Below, in pieces: positions 7,700-17,322 of a DNA stretch of 40,713 bases (position 1 is the stretch's first letter; every line of letters starts with the position of its first letter). The DNA lies in contig JAAZEF010000050.1 in the NCBI GenBank assembly GCA_012512455.1, positions 1-40,713 on the forward strand, in the 5' to 3' direction. The notes beneath the pieces are model-generated. The model was not told the DNA's origin and searched no databases. It saw nothing but the letters and a program-made list of their open reading frames with translations. A program made the translations under genes and the position numbers. The DNA comes from Erysipelothrix sp. Lineage in GTDB: Bacteria > Bacillota_I > Bacilli_A > Erysipelotrichales > Erysipelotrichaceae.

Positions 7700-8068
7700 G
7701 TGATACATAATGAAACAAGATTACGTGTAGCAGATAACACCGGAGCCAGAGAAGTTCTCGTTATTCGTGGACTTGGAGGTTCCCGTCGTCGTTCATCAAA
7801 CATTGGTGATATCGTCGTCTGCACAGTAAAAGAATCAACCCCAAATGGAGCTGTAAAGAAGGGTGACGTCGTAAAGGCTGTTATCGTTCGCACTAAATAT
7901 GGACTCCGTCGTGATAACGGCACTTACATCAAATTTGATGATAACGCTGTCGTCATCCTCAAAGATGATATGACTCCACGCGGAACTCGTATCTTCGGAC
8001 CGGTAGCACGTGAGCTTCGTGAAAAAAACTTCATGAAGATTGTCTCACTAGCTCCTGAAGTGTTATAG
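7700..8068 (+). CDS. rplN: 50S ribosomal protein L14
   Basis: 122 residues, exactly the usual length when read from the GTG at 7700, which follows TTAGGAGG by 7 nt; there is no ATG nearby that would fit. L14 forms an intersubunit bridge and is the docking site for RsfS. Conserved parts are [40 protein letters not shown] and [20 protein letters not shown]. Confidence 0.96.
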   Translation: MIHNETRLRVADNTGAREVLVIRGLGGSRRRSSNIGDIVVCTVKESTPNGAVKKGDVVKAVIVRTKYGLRRDNGTYIKFDDNAVVILKDDMTPRGTRIFGPVARELREKNFMKIVSLAPEVL

Positions 8069-8083
8069 AAGGAGAAGTCTTCA

Positions 8084-8392
8084 ATGAGAATTCAAAATGG
8101 TGATAAAGTAAAAGTTATTACTGGTTCTTTCAAGGGAACAGTTGGTGATGTCATTAAAGTCTCTCCAAAGAAAGAAAAAGTAATGATCGAAGGTGTCAAC
8201 TTGGTTAAAAAACATATTAAACCAAATGACATGAACCCAGAAGGCGGTATCATAGAGACTGAAAGCTGGATTCATGTATCCAATGTTCAAATCTATGATC
8301 CAAAAGCCAAAGAATCAAGTCGTATCGGTTATAAGACTGTTGACGGCAAGAAAGCACGCTACTTCAAAAAGAGCGGGCAATTAATTAAATAG
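8084..8392 (+). CDS. rplX: 50S ribosomal protein L24
   Basis: 102 residues. A KOW motif opens the protein ([20 protein letters not shown]) and the central [20 protein letters not shown] is typical. L24 is one of the two assembly-initiator proteins of the 50S subunit. AGAAGGAG lies upstream. Confidence 0.96.
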   Translation: MRIQNGDKVKVITGSFKGTVGDVIKVSPKKEKVMIEGVNLVKKHIKPNDMNPEGGIIETESWIHVSNVQIYDPKAKESSRIGYKTVDGKKARYFKKSGQLIK

Positions 8393-8403
8393 GAAGGTGC
8401 ACA

Positions 8404-8946
8404 ATGAGTCAATTAAAAGAAACATATAAAACAGACGTCGTTCCTGCCCTGACTAAACAATTTAACTACACATCCGTAATGGAAGTGCCTAAATTGGAAA
8501 AAATCGTTGTCAATATGGGAGTCGGTGATGCTATCAACACTCCTAAGGCACTCGAAGATGCGGTCGCAGAACTGACACAAATCACAGGACAAAAACCTGT
8601 CATTACCAAAGCTAAGAAATCAATCGCTAACTTTAAGTTACGTGAAGGTATGTCTATTGGCTGTAAAGTTACTTTACATGGTGAAAAGATGTACGATTTC
8701 TACTACAAATTAGTCAATCTAGCATTACCTAGAGTTAGAGACTTCCGCGGTGTTTCCAGCAAATCATTTGATGGACGCGGTAACTTCACTCTTGGTGTAA
8801 AAGAACAATTAATTTTCCCTGAAATCAATTATGACAAAGTCAACCGTTTACGTGGAATGGACATTGTTATTGTGACTTCAGCACAAACGGACGAAGAAGG
8901 CTATGCTCTTTTAGCAGAATTAGGCATGCCTTTCGAAAAGAAGTAA
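8404..8946 (+). CDS. rplE: 50S ribosomal protein L5
   Basis: 180 residues. L5 binds 5S rRNA in the central protuberance and bridges to S13. Seen: [20 protein letters not shown], then [20 protein letters not shown], then the C-terminal [20 protein letters not shown]. Ribosome-binding site GGAAGG. Confidence 0.97.
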   Translation: MSQLKETYKTDVVPALTKQFNYTSVMEVPKLEKIVVNMGVGDAINTPKALEDAVAELTQITGQKPVITKAKKSIANFKLREGMSIGCKVTLHGEKMYDFYYKLVNLALPRVRDFRGVSSKSFDGRGNFTLGVKEQLIFPEINYDKVNRLRGMDIVIVTSAQTDEEGYALLAELGMPFEKK

Positions 8947-8958
8947 GGAGGTAGTTTC

Positions 8959-9144
8959 ATGGCAAAGAAAGCAATGATCAATAAGCAACAAAGACCTCAA
9001 AAGTTTAAAGTACGTGAGTATTCACGTTGTTCACGTTGCGGACGTCCTCACTCCGTTCTAAGAAAATATGGAATATGCCGTATTTGTTTCCGCGAATTGG
9101 CCTATGAAGGTCAAATTCCAGGTGTCAAGAAGGCCAGCTGGTAA
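8959..9144 (+). CDS. rpsN: 30S ribosomal protein S14, zinc-binding type Z
   Basis: 61 residues, the short zinc form of S14 rather than the roughly 89-101-residue zinc-free form. The zinc ribbon is CSRC followed after 12 residues by CRIC, in [20 protein letters not shown] and then [21 protein letters not shown]14 is assembled late into the 30S head. The preserved four cysteines show it is the primary, zinc-dependent copy; any zinc-free paralogue would be elsewhere. Confidence 0.97.
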   Translation: MAKKAMINKQQRPQKFKVREYSRCSRCGRPHSVLRKYGICRICFRELAYEGQIPGVKKASW

Positions 9145-9167
9145 TATCTAAAGGAGGATAAAATTAC

Positions 9168-9563
9168 ATGAATATGACAGATCCAATTGCAGATATGCTG
9201 ACAAGAATTCGTAACGGCCTTCAAGCTCGTCACGAGACAGTCGACATTCCTGCGAGTAAGGAAAAAGAATCAATCGCAAATATTTTGAAAAAAGAAGGTT
9301 ACATTAACAATTACAAAGTAACAGGTGATGTTAAGAAAACCTTAACCGTTGAACTTCGCTACGGTCCTAACAATGAACGTATCATTTCAGGGCTTAAGAG
9401 AATTTCAAAACCAGGCCTACGTGTCTATGCATCAGTCGATCAATTGCCACGAGTCCTCAACGGGCTAGGTGTCGCAATCATTTCAACCTCCAATGGTGTT
9501 ATGAGTGACCGCGAAGCACGTAAACAACACGTCGGTGGCGAAGTTATCGCCTACGTGTGGTAA
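9168..9563 (+). CDS. rpsH: 30S ribosomal protein S8
   Basis: 131 residues, normal length. S8 organises the central domain of 16S rRNA and in enterobacteria represses the spc operon by binding near rplE. Conserved: [20 protein letters not shown] and [20 protein letters not shown], ending [11 protein letters not shown]. The first ATG (9168) is 10 nt from AAAGGAGG and is preferred to the ATG two codons later. Confidence 0.97.
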   Translation: MNMTDPIADMLTRIRNGLQARHETVDIPASKEKESIANILKKEGYINNYKVTGDVKKTLTVELRYGPNNERIISGLKRISKPGLRVYASVDQLPRVLNGLGVAIISTSNGVMSDREARKQHVGGEVIAYVW

Positions 9564-9578
9564 GAGAGGTAACTAACT

Positions 9579-10118
9579 ATGTCACGTATCGGTAATAAAC
9601 TGATTACCGTTCCTGCAGGAGTAGAAGTTACAAACTCAGGCAGTAACGAAGTGACAGTTAAAGGACCTAAAGGAACTTTAACTCGTCAATTTAATGAAAA
9701 CATGACCATCGAAATCAACGAAGGTATCATCACAGTTAAACGTCCTAATGACGCTAAATTGAACCGTCAAATCCATGGAACAACACGTTCACTCATTGCA
9801 AATATGATTGAAGGAGTCACACAAGGTTTTAGAAAAGATCTTGAAATTGTCGGGATTGGATATCGTGCAAGTTTAGCAGGTAAGACATTAACACTTAATG
9901 TTGGATTCTCACATCCAATTGAGTTTGAAGTTGAAGAAGGCTTAACTGTTAACGTAGAAAAAAATACCAAAATTTCAGTAGAAGGTATCGACAAACAACG
10001 TGTCGGTGAATTCGCTGCAGTTGTTCGCGCATCACGTAAACCTGAACCATATGGTGGTAAAGGGGTACGTTACAAAGGTGAACATGTCCGTCGTAAAGAA
10101 GGAAAGACGGCTAAATAA
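9579..10118 (+). CDS. rplF: 50S ribosomal protein L6
   Basis: 179 residues with the two repeated L6 domains. The C-terminal signature [20 protein letters not shown] is intact, as is the N-terminal [17 protein letters not shown]6 sits near the factor-binding site by the sarcin-ricin loop. The ribosome-binding site is GAGAGG, weaker than its neighbours. Confidence 0.97.
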   Translation: MSRIGNKLITVPAGVEVTNSGSNEVTVKGPKGTLTRQFNENMTIEINEGIITVKRPNDAKLNRQIHGTTRSLIANMIEGVTQGFRKDLEIVGIGYRASLAGKTLTLNVGFSHPIEFEVEEGLTVNVEKNTKISVEGIDKQRVGEFAAVVRASRKPEPYGGKGVRYKGEHVRRKEGKTAK

Positions 10119-10139
10119 GAAGGGAGATAGAAAGAATCT

Positions 10140-10496
10140 ATGCTTAAAAAGACCAATAGAAAATTGGAACGCGACCGTAGACACGCTCGTGTTCGTAAAA
10201 AGATATCTGGAACTTTCGATCGTCCTCGTCTTAGCGTGTACCGTTCGAATAGCCAGATTTACGCTCAAATCATCGACGATGTAAAAGGTGAAACACTTGT
10301 TTCAGCCAGCTCTCTAGATCTTAAACTAGAAAATGGTGGAAATGTGGAAGCAGCCAAACAAGTCGGTGCCGAAATTGCAAAACGTGCTCAAGACAAGAAA
10401 ATCTCTACCGTTGTCTTCGACCGTGGTGGATACATCTATCATGGAAGAGTCAAAGCATTAGCAGAAGCCGCTCGTGAAGCCGGCTTAGAGTTTTAG
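10140..10496 (+). CDS. rplR: 50S ribosomal protein L18
   Basis: 118 residues. L18 binds 5S rRNA together with L5. The basic N-terminus ([22 protein letters not shown]) leads into [18 protein letters not shown], and the C-terminus has [24 protein letters not shown]. All are family hallmarks. AAGGGAG lies 16 nt upstream, a longer spacing than usual. Confidence 0.96.
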   Translation: MLKKTNRKLERDRRHARVRKKISGTFDRPRLSVYRSNSQIYAQIIDDVKGETLVSASSLDLKLENGGNVEAAKQVGAEIAKRAQDKKISTVVFDRGGYIYHGRVKALAEAAREAGLEF

Positions 10497-10507
10497 GAGG
10501 AATGAGT

Positions 10508-11023
10508 ATGTCACAAGATCGTAGACCAAGAAGAAGACGCGAACCAAAAGAATTTGAAGAACGCGTTGTCACTATTAATCGTGTCACCAAAGTAGTTAAA
10601 GGTGGACGTCGCTTCCGTTTCTCCGCACTCGTAGTCATTGGGGACAAAAAAGGCCGTGTAGGTTTTGCGACCGGTAAGGCTAATGAAGTGCCTGATGCCA
10701 TCAGAAAAGGTGTCGAAGCAGCGAAGCAAAACTTGATTAATGTAAACTTAATCAACAATTCAACCATTCCTCATGATATTGTCGGACGATATGGTGCAGG
10801 TGAAGTACTCCTTCGTCCTGCCAGTGAAGGTACAGGAGTTATTGCCGGTGGAGCAATCCGTGTCGTGCTTGAATTAGCAGGTTACACAGATATTCTTACC
10901 AAGTGCCTTGGCTCAAGAACACCTATCAATATGGTCCGTGCTACATTTGCTGCACTTGAGGATCTAAAGACCGTTGAAGAAGTTGCGAAAGCTCGTGGCC
11001 TCAAAGTCAGCGAAGTTCGATAG
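10508..11023 (+). CDS. rpsE: 30S ribosomal protein S5
   Basis: 171 residues. S5 stands by the mRNA entry site and affects decoding accuracy. The double-stranded RNA-binding-like N-terminal domain includes [20 protein letters not shown], followed by [20 protein letters not shown] and the C-terminal [23 protein letters not shown] 10508 is used because AGGAGG ends at 10500; the in-frame ATG at 10502 would leave only one spacer base. In most Bacillota rpmD follows, but here rplO starts after 12 nt. Confidence 0.97.
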   Translation: MSQDRRPRRRREPKEFEERVVTINRVTKVVKGGRRFRFSALVVIGDKKGRVGFATGKANEVPDAIRKGVEAAKQNLINVNLINNSTIPHDIVGRYGAGEVLLRPASEGTGVIAGGAIRVVLELAGYTDILTKCLGSRTPINMVRATFAALEDLKTVEEVAKARGLKVSEVR

Positions 11024-11035
11024 GGGGAATTACAA

Positions 11036-11476
11036 ATGAAACTACATGAATTAAAAGCAAACCCAGGAGCACGTACTAACCGCAAACGTATCGGCCGTGG
11101 ACACGGATCAGGTACAGGTAAAACTGCAGGTAAAGGTCACAAAGGACAATTAGCTCGTAGTGGCGGTGGTTCAGCACCAGGATTTGAAGGAGGTCAAACT
11201 CCAATCTATCGTCGTATTCCAAAACGAGGATTTACTAACTTCACACGTAAAGAATATGTAGCTGTCAATATCGAGACACTAAATCGTTTCGAAGATGGTA
11301 CAGAAGTGACTCCAGAATTGCTAGCACTCTCAGGAATTGCTAAGCAACAACAAGATGGAATCAAAATCTTAGGTGAAGGTAAATTAGAGAAAAAGTTAGT
11401 AGTCAGGGCTCATAAATTCTCCAAAACTGCTAAAGAAGCAATTGAACAAGCAGGTGGAAGCGTCGAGGTGATCTAA
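11036..11476 (+). CDS. rplO: 50S ribosomal protein L15
   Basis: 146 residues. The glycine- and arginine-rich N-terminal extension that threads into 23S rRNA is clear: [20 protein letters not shown] then [20 protein letters not shown], and the signature [17 protein letters not shown] follows. It directly follows rpsE, with no rpmD in between. GGGGGAA acts as the ribosome-binding site. Confidence 0.97.
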   Translation: MKLHELKANPGARTNRKRIGRGHGSGTGKTAGKGHKGQLARSGGGSAPGFEGGQTPIYRRIPKRGFTNFTRKEYVAVNIETLNRFEDGTEVTPELLALSGIAKQQQDGIKILGEGKLEKKLVVRAHKFSKTAKEAIEQAGGSVEVI

Positions 11477-11477
11477 T

Positions 11478-12755
11478 ATGATCGCAACTTGGAAAAAAAT
11501 ATTTACAACTAAGGAAACTCGTAACAAAGTTTTCTACACCCTAGCGATGCTCTTAGTGTATCGCTTTGGTGCTGCTTTACCAGCACCAAATATTAATCAA
11601 GGTGCCCTTACATCTGTCAATCTAGGTTTTCTAGATATGATGAACTTATTAGGGGGTGGACAATTACAACAATTCTCCATCTTTGCCTTAGGGGTAGGAC
11701 CCTACATTACCGCTTCAATTGTTATCCAATTGTTAGCAATGGATGTCATTCCTTACCTCAGTGATCTTCAAAAAGAAGGTCAACAAGGGAAAATGAAACT
11801 AGACCGTATTACTCGCTACTTAGCAGTAATCCTGGCCTTTGTTCAATCCCTCTCAATGATTTACGTCTTTGATAATCAGTACAGCATTCTATTGAATGAC
11901 TCCACTGCCAATTACTTCTATACTTCTATCGTTATGACAGCCGGAACAATGTTTCTGTTGTGGATAGGAGACCGTATCTCAAAACACGGTATCGGTAATG
12001 GAACCTCAATGATTATCTTTGCGGGTATTGTCTCAGGATTACCAAATACTTTCGTAACAGCATTCGCTACTTTAGTTGGTGCTGGGTCAAGTTGGGTCGG
12101 TATTCTAGAGTTCATCGGCTTCATCTTAGTCTATGTCGCAATTATCTTGCTCGTAATCTATATGAACCAAGCTGAAAGAAGAATTCCTATACAATACACA
12201 TCCAGTTCATTGGTCCAACGTAAATCAGAAAAGAACTACTTACCACTTAAGATTAACTCAGCCTCAGTTATCCCTGTTATCTTCGCAAGTTCGATTATGA
12301 CAGCACCTGTAACAATTCTATCTTTTGTTAATCAAGGAGAATTCTTTCAGACACTTAGCAGAGTTTTAAGTCTTCAAAGTTGGAGTGGTTTACTTATTTA
12401 CTCAGTGTTAATTATTTTCTTTACCTTCTTCTATACGCATTTAACAGTCGATCCTGAAAAGATAGCGGACAATCTTTCTAAGAATGGAACCTATGTTACC
12501 AGTATTCGACCTGGAGAAGCGACAAAGAAATATATTTCAACAGTACTTAATCGTATTACAGTACTTGGTGCAGCATTCTTACTATTGGTAGCTTTATTAC
12601 CACACGTTATCCCATTGGTAACAGATCTTCCTGCCTCAATTTCAGTAGGTGGAACAGGTCTAATTATCGTTGTTGGTGTAGCGTTAGAAACTATGAAAAC
12701 ACTTGAATCTCAAGTGAATCAAAGGCAGTACCAAGGCTTTAAGAAGGCTAAATAA
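11478..12755 (+). CDS. secY: Preprotein translocase subunit SecY
   Basis: 425 residues, ten membrane helices expected and hydrophobic segments seen throughout. SecY is the channel of the Sec translocon and works with SecE, SecG and the SecA motor. Typical stretches are KVFYTLAMLLVYRFGAALPAP at the first helix, GVGPYITASIVIQLLAMDVIP, and the cytoplasmic QAERRIPIQYTSS loop that contacts ribosome and SecA, followed by LPLKINSASVIPVIFASSI. It starts one nt after rplO and is followed directly by adk. Confidence 0.97.
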   Translation: MIATWKKIFTTKETRNKVFYTLAMLLVYRFGAALPAPNINQGALTSVNLGFLDMMNLLGGGQLQQFSIFALGVGPYITASIVIQLLAMDVIPYLSDLQKEGQQGKMKLDRITRYLAVILAFVQSLSMIYVFDNQYSILLNDSTANYFYTSIVMTAGTMFLLWIGDRISKHGIGNGTSMIIFAGIVSGLPNTFVTAFATLVGAGSSWVGILEFIGFILVYVAIILLVIYMNQAERRIPIQYTSSSLVQRKSEKNYLPLKINSASVIPVIFASSIMTAPVTILSFVNQGEFFQTLSRVLSLQSWSGLLIYSVLIIFFTFFYTHLTVDPEKIADNLSKNGTYVTSIRPGEATKKYISTVLNRITVLGAAFLLLVALLPHVIPLVTDLPASISVGGTGLIIVVGVALETMKTLESQVNQRQYQGFKKAK

Positions 12756-13421
12756 ATGAATATCTTGATAACGGGCGCTCCCGGAAGCGGTAAAGGAACG
12801 ATGTCAAGACGTATCATGGATACCTTTGGTATCACTCATATCAGTAGTGGCGATTTATTTCGTCAATACATTAAAGAAGATACAGAAATAGGTGCCCTAG
12901 CTAGACACTACATTGACCAAGGATTATTAGTACCAGATGATGTCACCATTGAAATAGTTAAAGAGCGTATCTTATGTTTCAATGAGGACCAAGGAATATT
13001 GTTAGACGGATTTCCTAGAACTTCTATACAAGCTCATGCTTTTTATGAAATTGAAAAGAAAATCAATCGTCCAATCGATGTCGTCATCAACCTAGTGGTC
13101 GATAAGGAATTATTAATCAGAAGAATTACAGGAAGAAGAATGTGTCCAGAATGTTCAACCATCTATAACATATACCTCAACCCACCTCGTGTGCCAGGGG
13201 TCTGTGATAACGAAGGTAGAACACTGTTCCAACGTCCTGACGATACTTTAGATGCATTGTCAGTCCGTTTGAATCAATATGACATTCATACCGAACCGAT
13301 GCTTGAGTATTACCGCAAACGCGGTATAGTCAAAGACATTGATGGTTCACTTGGTGTAGAACCTGTATGGAAAGAAATTAAAGAACTGTTGGAGAAAATC
13401 GATGGCAACCCAAGAGATTAA
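12756..13421 (+). CDS. adk: Adenylate kinase, zinc-LID type
   Basis: Interconverts ATP + AMP and 2 ADP. The P-loop GAPGSGKGT is at residues 7-15, the AMP-binding DLFR region and DGFPRT (84-89) follow, and the long-form LID (about 127-165) carries C130, C133 and C150 with Glu153 in the fourth position. This is a C-C-C-acidic metal site like the C-C-C-D site of Bacillus subtilis, with Glu replacing Asp. 221 residues fits the long bacterial class. The ATG follows the secY stop directly, and the end overlaps map by 20 nt. Confidence 0.97.
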   Translation: MNILITGAPGSGKGTMSRRIMDTFGITHISSGDLFRQYIKEDTEIGALARHYIDQGLLVPDDVTIEIVKERILCFNEDQGILLDGFPRTSIQAHAFYEIEKKINRPIDVVINLVVDKELLIRRITGRRMCPECSTIYNIYLNPPRVPGVCDNEGRTLFQRPDDTLDALSVRLNQYDIHTEPMLEYYRKRGIVKDIDGSLGVEPVWKEIKELLEKIDGNPRD

Positions 13422-14181
13422 ATCAATCTCTGAGATTAAATTAATCTCATATGCCAGTTTGATAGTGGCTCAAGTCTTAGAAGAGATTGAGCCCTTCATC
13501 CAACCAGGTGTTTCCACCTTAGAGCTTGATTCACTTTGTGAAAAGATGATTATCGAAAAAGGGGCAACCCCAAGTTTTAAGGGATATGGAGGATTCAGTG
13601 GCTCTATCTGTACTTCGATCAATGAAGTGGTAGTCCATGGAATACCTAATGCACATTCGATCTTAAAAGAAGGTGACATTATTACCATTGATGTTGGAGC
13701 TAACTATAAAGGTTATCATGGAGATGGTGCCAAAACATATGGAGTAGGACAAATTTCAGATGAAGCACAACGCTTACTCGATGTGACATTAGAAGCTTTA
13801 CATCAAGGGATTGCTCAAGTGAAAGCTGGAGCATTTGTCGGGGATATTTCCCACGCTATTGGAACAACACTTAAGAAAGCAGGTTATGGAATTCCGCTAG
13901 AATATACAGGACATGGCATCGGAGAATCGTTACATGAGGAACCTGCGATACCTAACGATGGATTTCCAGGAAGTGGCCCACGACTACAAGAGGGAATGAC
14001 TCTTTGTATTGAACCCATTGTTCATATAGGGAAACCATTTACCAAAGTACTTCGTGACAACTGGACAGTCATCACTAAAGATGGCTCACTAAGTGCTCAC
14101 TTCGAACATACTGTTCTCGTAACAAAAAGTGGTTGTTCGATTCTAACCACCACTCAAACAAAGGAGGTTACACATGGCTAA
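13402..14181 (+). CDS. map: Methionine aminopeptidase, type I
   Basis: Removes the initiator Met from nascent proteins as they leave the ribosome; a cytosolic dinuclear metalloenzyme. The catalytic and metal-binding set is complete: H79 (VVHGIP), D97 and D108 ([18 protein letters not shown]), H171 (TGHGIG), E204 (CIEPIV) and E235 (FEHTVLV). 259 residues is the usual length. The ATG overlaps adk by 20 nt and has GGAG about 7 nt upstream; the end overlaps infA by 8 nt, so adk-map-infA are tightly coupled. Confidence 0.96.
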   Translation: MATQEIKSISEIKLISYASLIVAQVLEEIEPFIQPGVSTLELDSLCEKMIIEKGATPSFKGYGGFSGSICTSINEVVVHGIPNAHSILKEGDIITIDVGANYKGYHGDGAKTYGVGQISDEAQRLLDVTLEALHQGIAQVKAGAFVGDISHAIGTTLKKAGYGIPLEYTGHGIGESLHEEPAIPNDGFPGSGPRLQEGMTLCIEPIVHIGKPFTKVLRDNWTVITKDGSLSAHFEHTVLVTKSGCSILTTTQTKEVTHG

Positions 14182-14392
14182 ACAAGACGTAATAGAAATG
14201 GATGGCATTGTAGAAGATACTCTACCTAATGCTCAATTCAAAGTTAAACTACCCAATGGACACGAAATCTTGGCTCACGTTTCTGGTAAAATCCGTATGC
14301 ACTACATTCGCATTTTACCAGGGGACCGTGTCACGGTAGAAATTTCACCTTATGACTTAACACGTGGGCGGATTACTTTTAGACATAAGTAA
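14174..14392 (+). CDS. infA: Translation initiation factor IF-1
   Basis: 72 residues, one S1/OB-fold domain. IF-1 covers the A site during initiation and supports IF-2 and IF-3. Sequence hallmarks: [20 protein letters not shown], then [20 protein letters not shown], then [28 protein letters not shown] lies inside the end of map. Confidence 0.98.
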   Translation: MAKQDVIEMDGIVEDTLPNAQFKVKLPNGHEILAHVSGKIRMHYIRILPGDRVTVEISPYDLTRGRITFRHK

Positions 14393-14425
14393 TCTACTAA
14401 ATTAATACACAGGAGGTATTTGAAA

Positions 14426-14539
14426 ATGAAAGTACAACCATCAGTCAAACCAATTTGTGATAAATGTCGCGTCATCAAACGTAAAGGGCGTGTCATGGTA
14501 ATTTGTGAAAACCCTAAACACAAACAAAGACAAGGCTAG
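14426..14539 (+). CDS. rpmJ: 50S ribosomal protein L36, zinc type
   Basis: A 37-residue protein: [20 protein letters not shown] followed by [17 protein letters not shown]. It has the C-x2-C-x12-C-x4-H zinc site (C11, C14, C27, H32) of the common L36 form. L36 is a late-assembling 50S protein near the A-site finger. The canonical place between infA and rpsM and the AGGAGG site 10 nt before the ATG support it. Confidence 0.97.
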   Translation: MKVQPSVKPICDKCRVIKRKGRVMVICENPKHKQRQG

Positions 14540-14550
14540 GAGGATAAGAA

Positions 14551-14916
14551 ATGGCTCGTATTGCAGGAATTGATATACCACGAGATAAACGCGTGGTCGT
14601 GTCACTAACATATATTTATGGTATTGGTTTACCAACATCTCAGAAAATTTTAGAAGAATGTAAAATCAGTGAAGATACTCGCGTCAAAGACTTAACCGAA
14701 AACCAAGTAAATGCTATTCGTAAAGAAGTAGAAGGCATTAAAGTCGAAGGTGATGTTCGTCGTGAAGAATCTCTTAATATCAAACGTTTAATGGAAATTG
14801 GATCCTATCGTGGCATTCGTCACCGTAGAGGATTGCCAGTTCGTGGACAACGTACCAAAACAAATGCCCGTACACGTAAGGGACCTCGTCGTACTATGGC
14901 AAATAAAAAGAAATAG
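14551..14916 (+). CDS. rpsM: 30S ribosomal protein S13
   Basis: 121 residues. S13 lies at the top of the 30S head, contacts P-site tRNA through its basic tail and bridges to L5. Seen: [20 protein letters not shown], then [20 protein letters not shown], then [16 protein letters not shown]. An AGGAGG site precedes the ATG. Confidence 0.97.
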   Translation: MARIAGIDIPRDKRVVVSLTYIYGIGLPTSQKILEECKISEDTRVKDLTENQVNAIRKEVEGIKVEGDVRREESLNIKRLMEIGSYRGIRHRRGLPVRGQRTKTNARTRKGPRRTMANKKK

Positions 14917-14933
14917 GCGAGGAGGAAAATTAA

Positions 14934-15320
14934 ATGACTAGAAAAACTACACGTAAACGTCGTGCTCGTAAGAATATAGCCAAAGGTGTGGCACATATCC
15001 ATTCAACATTTAACAATACTATCGTCACTATTACAGATGAACAAGGTAATGTTGTTGCTTGGTCAAGTGCTGGCGCTTTAGGATTTAAAGGTTCACGTAA
15101 GTCGACTCCATTTGCTGCTCAATCAGCATCTGAAGCTGCAGCAATAGCTGCTGTCGAAAACGGAATGAAATCAGTTGAAGTATCAGTGAAAGGTCCTGGT
15201 CCAGGACGTGAAGCTGCAGTCCGTTCATTGCAAGCTGCAGGGCTTGAAATTAGCGTCATCAATGATAACACACCTATTCCCCACAATGGATGCCGTCCTC
15301 CAAAACGCCCACGTGGATAA
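14934..15320 (+). CDS. rpsK: 30S ribosomal protein S11
   Basis: 128 residues. S11 forms part of the platform and the mRNA exit site. Diagnostic stretches are [20 protein letters not shown], then [20 protein letters not shown], and the C-terminal [16 protein letters not shown]. The isolated N in the platform tail (HNGCRP) is the usual IsoAsp-prone position. GAGGAGG precedes the ATG. Confidence 0.97.
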   Translation: MTRKTTRKRRARKNIAKGVAHIHSTFNNTIVTITDEQGNVVAWSSAGALGFKGSRKSTPFAAQSASEAAAIAAVENGMKSVEVSVKGPGPGREAAVRSLQAAGLEISVINDNTPIPHNGCRPPKRPRG

Positions 15321-15349
15321 TAGATCTTACCAATCGGAGGTAGTAGAAT

Positions 15350-16315
15350 ATGCAAAAATTTGAACGTGCACAGTTCGAAATCAAAGAATTTGATGAAACA
15401 AACAACTATGGAAAGTTCGTCATAGAACCACTTGAACGTGGCTTCGGAATAACCTTAGGGAATTCATTGCGTCGTGTCTTACTGTCCTCTTTACCTGGCG
15501 CAGCAATTTATTCAATTAAAATTGAGGGCGTACAACATGAGTTCACCGCAATGCCTGGTGTCTCAGAGGATGTTACAGCTATTCTTCTTAATCTAAAAGA
15601 ATTAATCATGACAATTGATTCAGACGAATCATATACCTTACGTATTTCTGAAAGTGGACCTAAAACAATCACCGCAGGCGACATTCAATGTCCAGCTGGC
15701 GTAGAAGTTCTTAATAAGGACCATGTGATTGCCACTTTAGCCGAAGGAGCAACCTTCGAAGCAGAAATGAAAGCACGTAATGGTCGTGGTTATGTTTCCC
15801 AAGATATTAACAAGGGACTTTATCAAAACGTATCCCAAGGGATTGGAACAATTTACACTGACTCCATCTATACACCAATAAATAGAGTTAGTTATGAAGT
15901 TGAACCTGCTCGTGTAGGAATGAATACGAAATATGATAAATTAACAATTGAAATTTCAACCGATGGCTCAGTCCAACCTCAAAAAGCACTTGCTTTAGGG
16001 GCTAAGATTTTGATGGATCACTATCAAGTCATCACTGAAATTAAGGACAGCGTCTTTGGTGAAGAATCAGTTATTAAACCAGATACTTCAGATAAAGAGA
16101 CTCCTTCTTCAACCATGATGATTGAAGACTTGGATCTCTCCGTACGTTCCTATAACTGCTTAAAGCGTGCAGGAATTCAAACGGTAGAAGAATTAACTCA
16201 AAAGAGTGAAGAAGATATGATGAAGGTCCGTAATCTGGGCAAGAAGTCATTGAAAGAAGTGAAAGATAAACTTCACGACTTAGGTCTTGGCTTTAAGACC
16301 ATCGATGGAAAGTAA
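15350..16315 (+). CDS. rpoA: RNA polymerase alpha subunit
   Basis: 321 residues. The N-terminal dimerisation domain (1 to about 230) shows ERGFGITLGNSLRRVLLSSL and the VEPARVGMNTKYDKLTIEI assembly region; alpha dimers scaffold beta and beta-prime. A linker (about 231-252) leads to the C-terminal domain (about 255-315; LDLSVRSYNCLKRAGIQTVE, then MKVRNLGKKSLKEVKDKL), which binds UP elements and activators. The ribosome-binding site is GGAGG. Its placement between rpsK and rplQ is universal. Confidence 0.98.
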   Translation: MQKFERAQFEIKEFDETNNYGKFVIEPLERGFGITLGNSLRRVLLSSLPGAAIYSIKIEGVQHEFTAMPGVSEDVTAILLNLKELIMTIDSDESYTLRISESGPKTITAGDIQCPAGVEVLNKDHVIATLAEGATFEAEMKARNGRGYVSQDINKGLYQNVSQGIGTIYTDSIYTPINRVSYEVEPARVGMNTKYDKLTIEISTDGSVQPQKALALGAKILMDHYQVITEIKDSVFGEESVIKPDTSDKETPSSTMMIEDLDLSVRSYNCLKRAGIQTVEELTQKSEEDMMKVRNLGKKSLKEVKDKLHDLGLGFKTIDGK

Positions 16316-16327
16316 GGAGACAACACA

Positions 16328-16687
16328 ATGAAAAATCGTAAATTAGGACGCACATCTGATCAACGTAAGGCGATGTTAAGAAACCTTGCGACATCACTTG
16401 TCATGCATCGTAAAATCACGACTACTAAACATCGTGCACTAGAATTAAGAAGTGTCGCAGACAAACTTGTTACCTGGGGTAAACAAGGCGATGTGGCAGC
16501 ACGTCGTGAAGCAGCAAAAGTTCTTTATAATGTAAAAGATCCAAAAACTGGTAAAACAGCTCTACAGATCTTATTTGAAGAAATCGCTCCAGAATATCAA
16601 GAGCGCAATGGTGGCTACACCCGCGTAACCAAAACTGTACAAAGAGTTGGTGACGCTGCGGAGATGGCTGAAATTGAATTTGTCTAA
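16328..16687 (+). CDS. rplQ: 50S ribosomal protein L17
   Basis: 119 residues, last gene of the superoperon. Conserved: [20 protein letters not shown], then [20 protein letters not shown], then [21 protein letters not shown]17 is near the tunnel exit. A strong terminator begins at its stop codon. Confidence 0.97.
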   Translation: MKNRKLGRTSDQRKAMLRNLATSLVMHRKITTTKHRALELRSVADKLVTWGKQGDVAARREAAKVLYNVKDPKTGKTALQILFEEIAPEYQERNGGYTRVTKTVQRVGDAAEMAEIEFV

Positions 16688-16711
16688 GAGCGGAATTTTC
16701 CGCTCTTTTTT
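16686..16711 (+). terminator. Intrinsic terminator ending the S10-spc-alpha superoperon
   Basis: AAGAGCGGAA pairs with TTCCGCTCTT, followed by a continuous T run to 16711. The stem starts within the rplQ stop codon. Only 3 nt separate the T run from the next ATG. Confidence 0.9.
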
Positions 16712-16714
16712 ATC

Positions 16715-17281
16715 ATGAAAAAATTGAAACAATACTGTCAACAACACCACTATCCCATCATGGCCGATGAATCCTTAGATTATATTAAAAGTTTCATCAA
16801 AGATGGAGATAAGGTATTAGAATTAGGATCCTGTGTCGGCTATTCAAGTATCTATCTAGCAATGGATAAAGATATCAAGATTATTAGTCTAGAAAGAGAC
16901 TTTCAAAGACATCTATTAGCAAAAGAACATGTAAAGAGTTATCAAAAAGAAGACTCTATTTCAATGGTCTATGATGATGCGATGGTCTATGAACCAGTCA
17001 GTAATTTTGATGTCATTATCTTCGATGCAGCAAAGGCTCAAAACCAAATATTCTTTGAACGTTATTTCAAAGTACTCAAAGAAGATGGAATTCTTTTTAT
17101 AGATAACATGGACTTTCATGGTCATGTACAAGCTGTTGATAAGATTAAGAATAGAAATTTGAAACGTATGGTACAAATGATTGGTGACTTTGAAAAAGAG
17201 ATAACCAAGCGACAAGATTTGAAAGTGACACATTTACCTTTAGGTGATGGACTTTTAATGATTACAAGATTTAAAACATAA
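16715..17281 (+). CDS. SAM-dependent O-methyltransferase (YrrM/TrmR-like)
   Basis: 188 residues, class I Rossmann methyltransferase. Motif I is VLELGSCVGYSSIYLA (residues 36-51), the acidic ribose-binding residue follows in IISLERDF, and the metal-binding FDVIIFDAAKAQNQIFFERY and ILFIDNMDFHG are typical of the COG4122 O-methyltransferase family, whose Bacillus member TrmR (YrrM) methylates 5-hydroxyuridine in tRNA. The tRNA substrate here is an inference. No ribosome-binding site is visible before the ATG: the preceding bases are the rplQ terminator. The N-terminal sequence aligns with family members, so the start seems right. Confidence 0.8.
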   Translation: MKKLKQYCQQHHYPIMADESLDYIKSFIKDGDKVLELGSCVGYSSIYLAMDKDIKIISLERDFQRHLLAKEHVKSYQKEDSISMVYDDAMVYEPVSNFDVIIFDAAKAQNQIFFERYFKVLKEDGILFIDNMDFHGHVQAVDKIKNRNLKRMVQMIGDFEKEITKRQDLKVTHLPLGDGLLMITRFKT

Positions 17282-17293
17282 GCCAATATGTGT

Positions 17294-17299
17294 TAGAAT
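17294..17299 (+). promoter_or_regulatory. Extended -10 promoter of the small coiled-coil protein gene
   Basis: TGTTAGAAT (17291-17299) is a TGn-extended -10 with no good -35. It lies 24 nt before the ATG at 17323. Confidence 0.4.
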
Positions 17300-17322
17300 G
17301 TGATTAGAATGGAGGGTATCTT

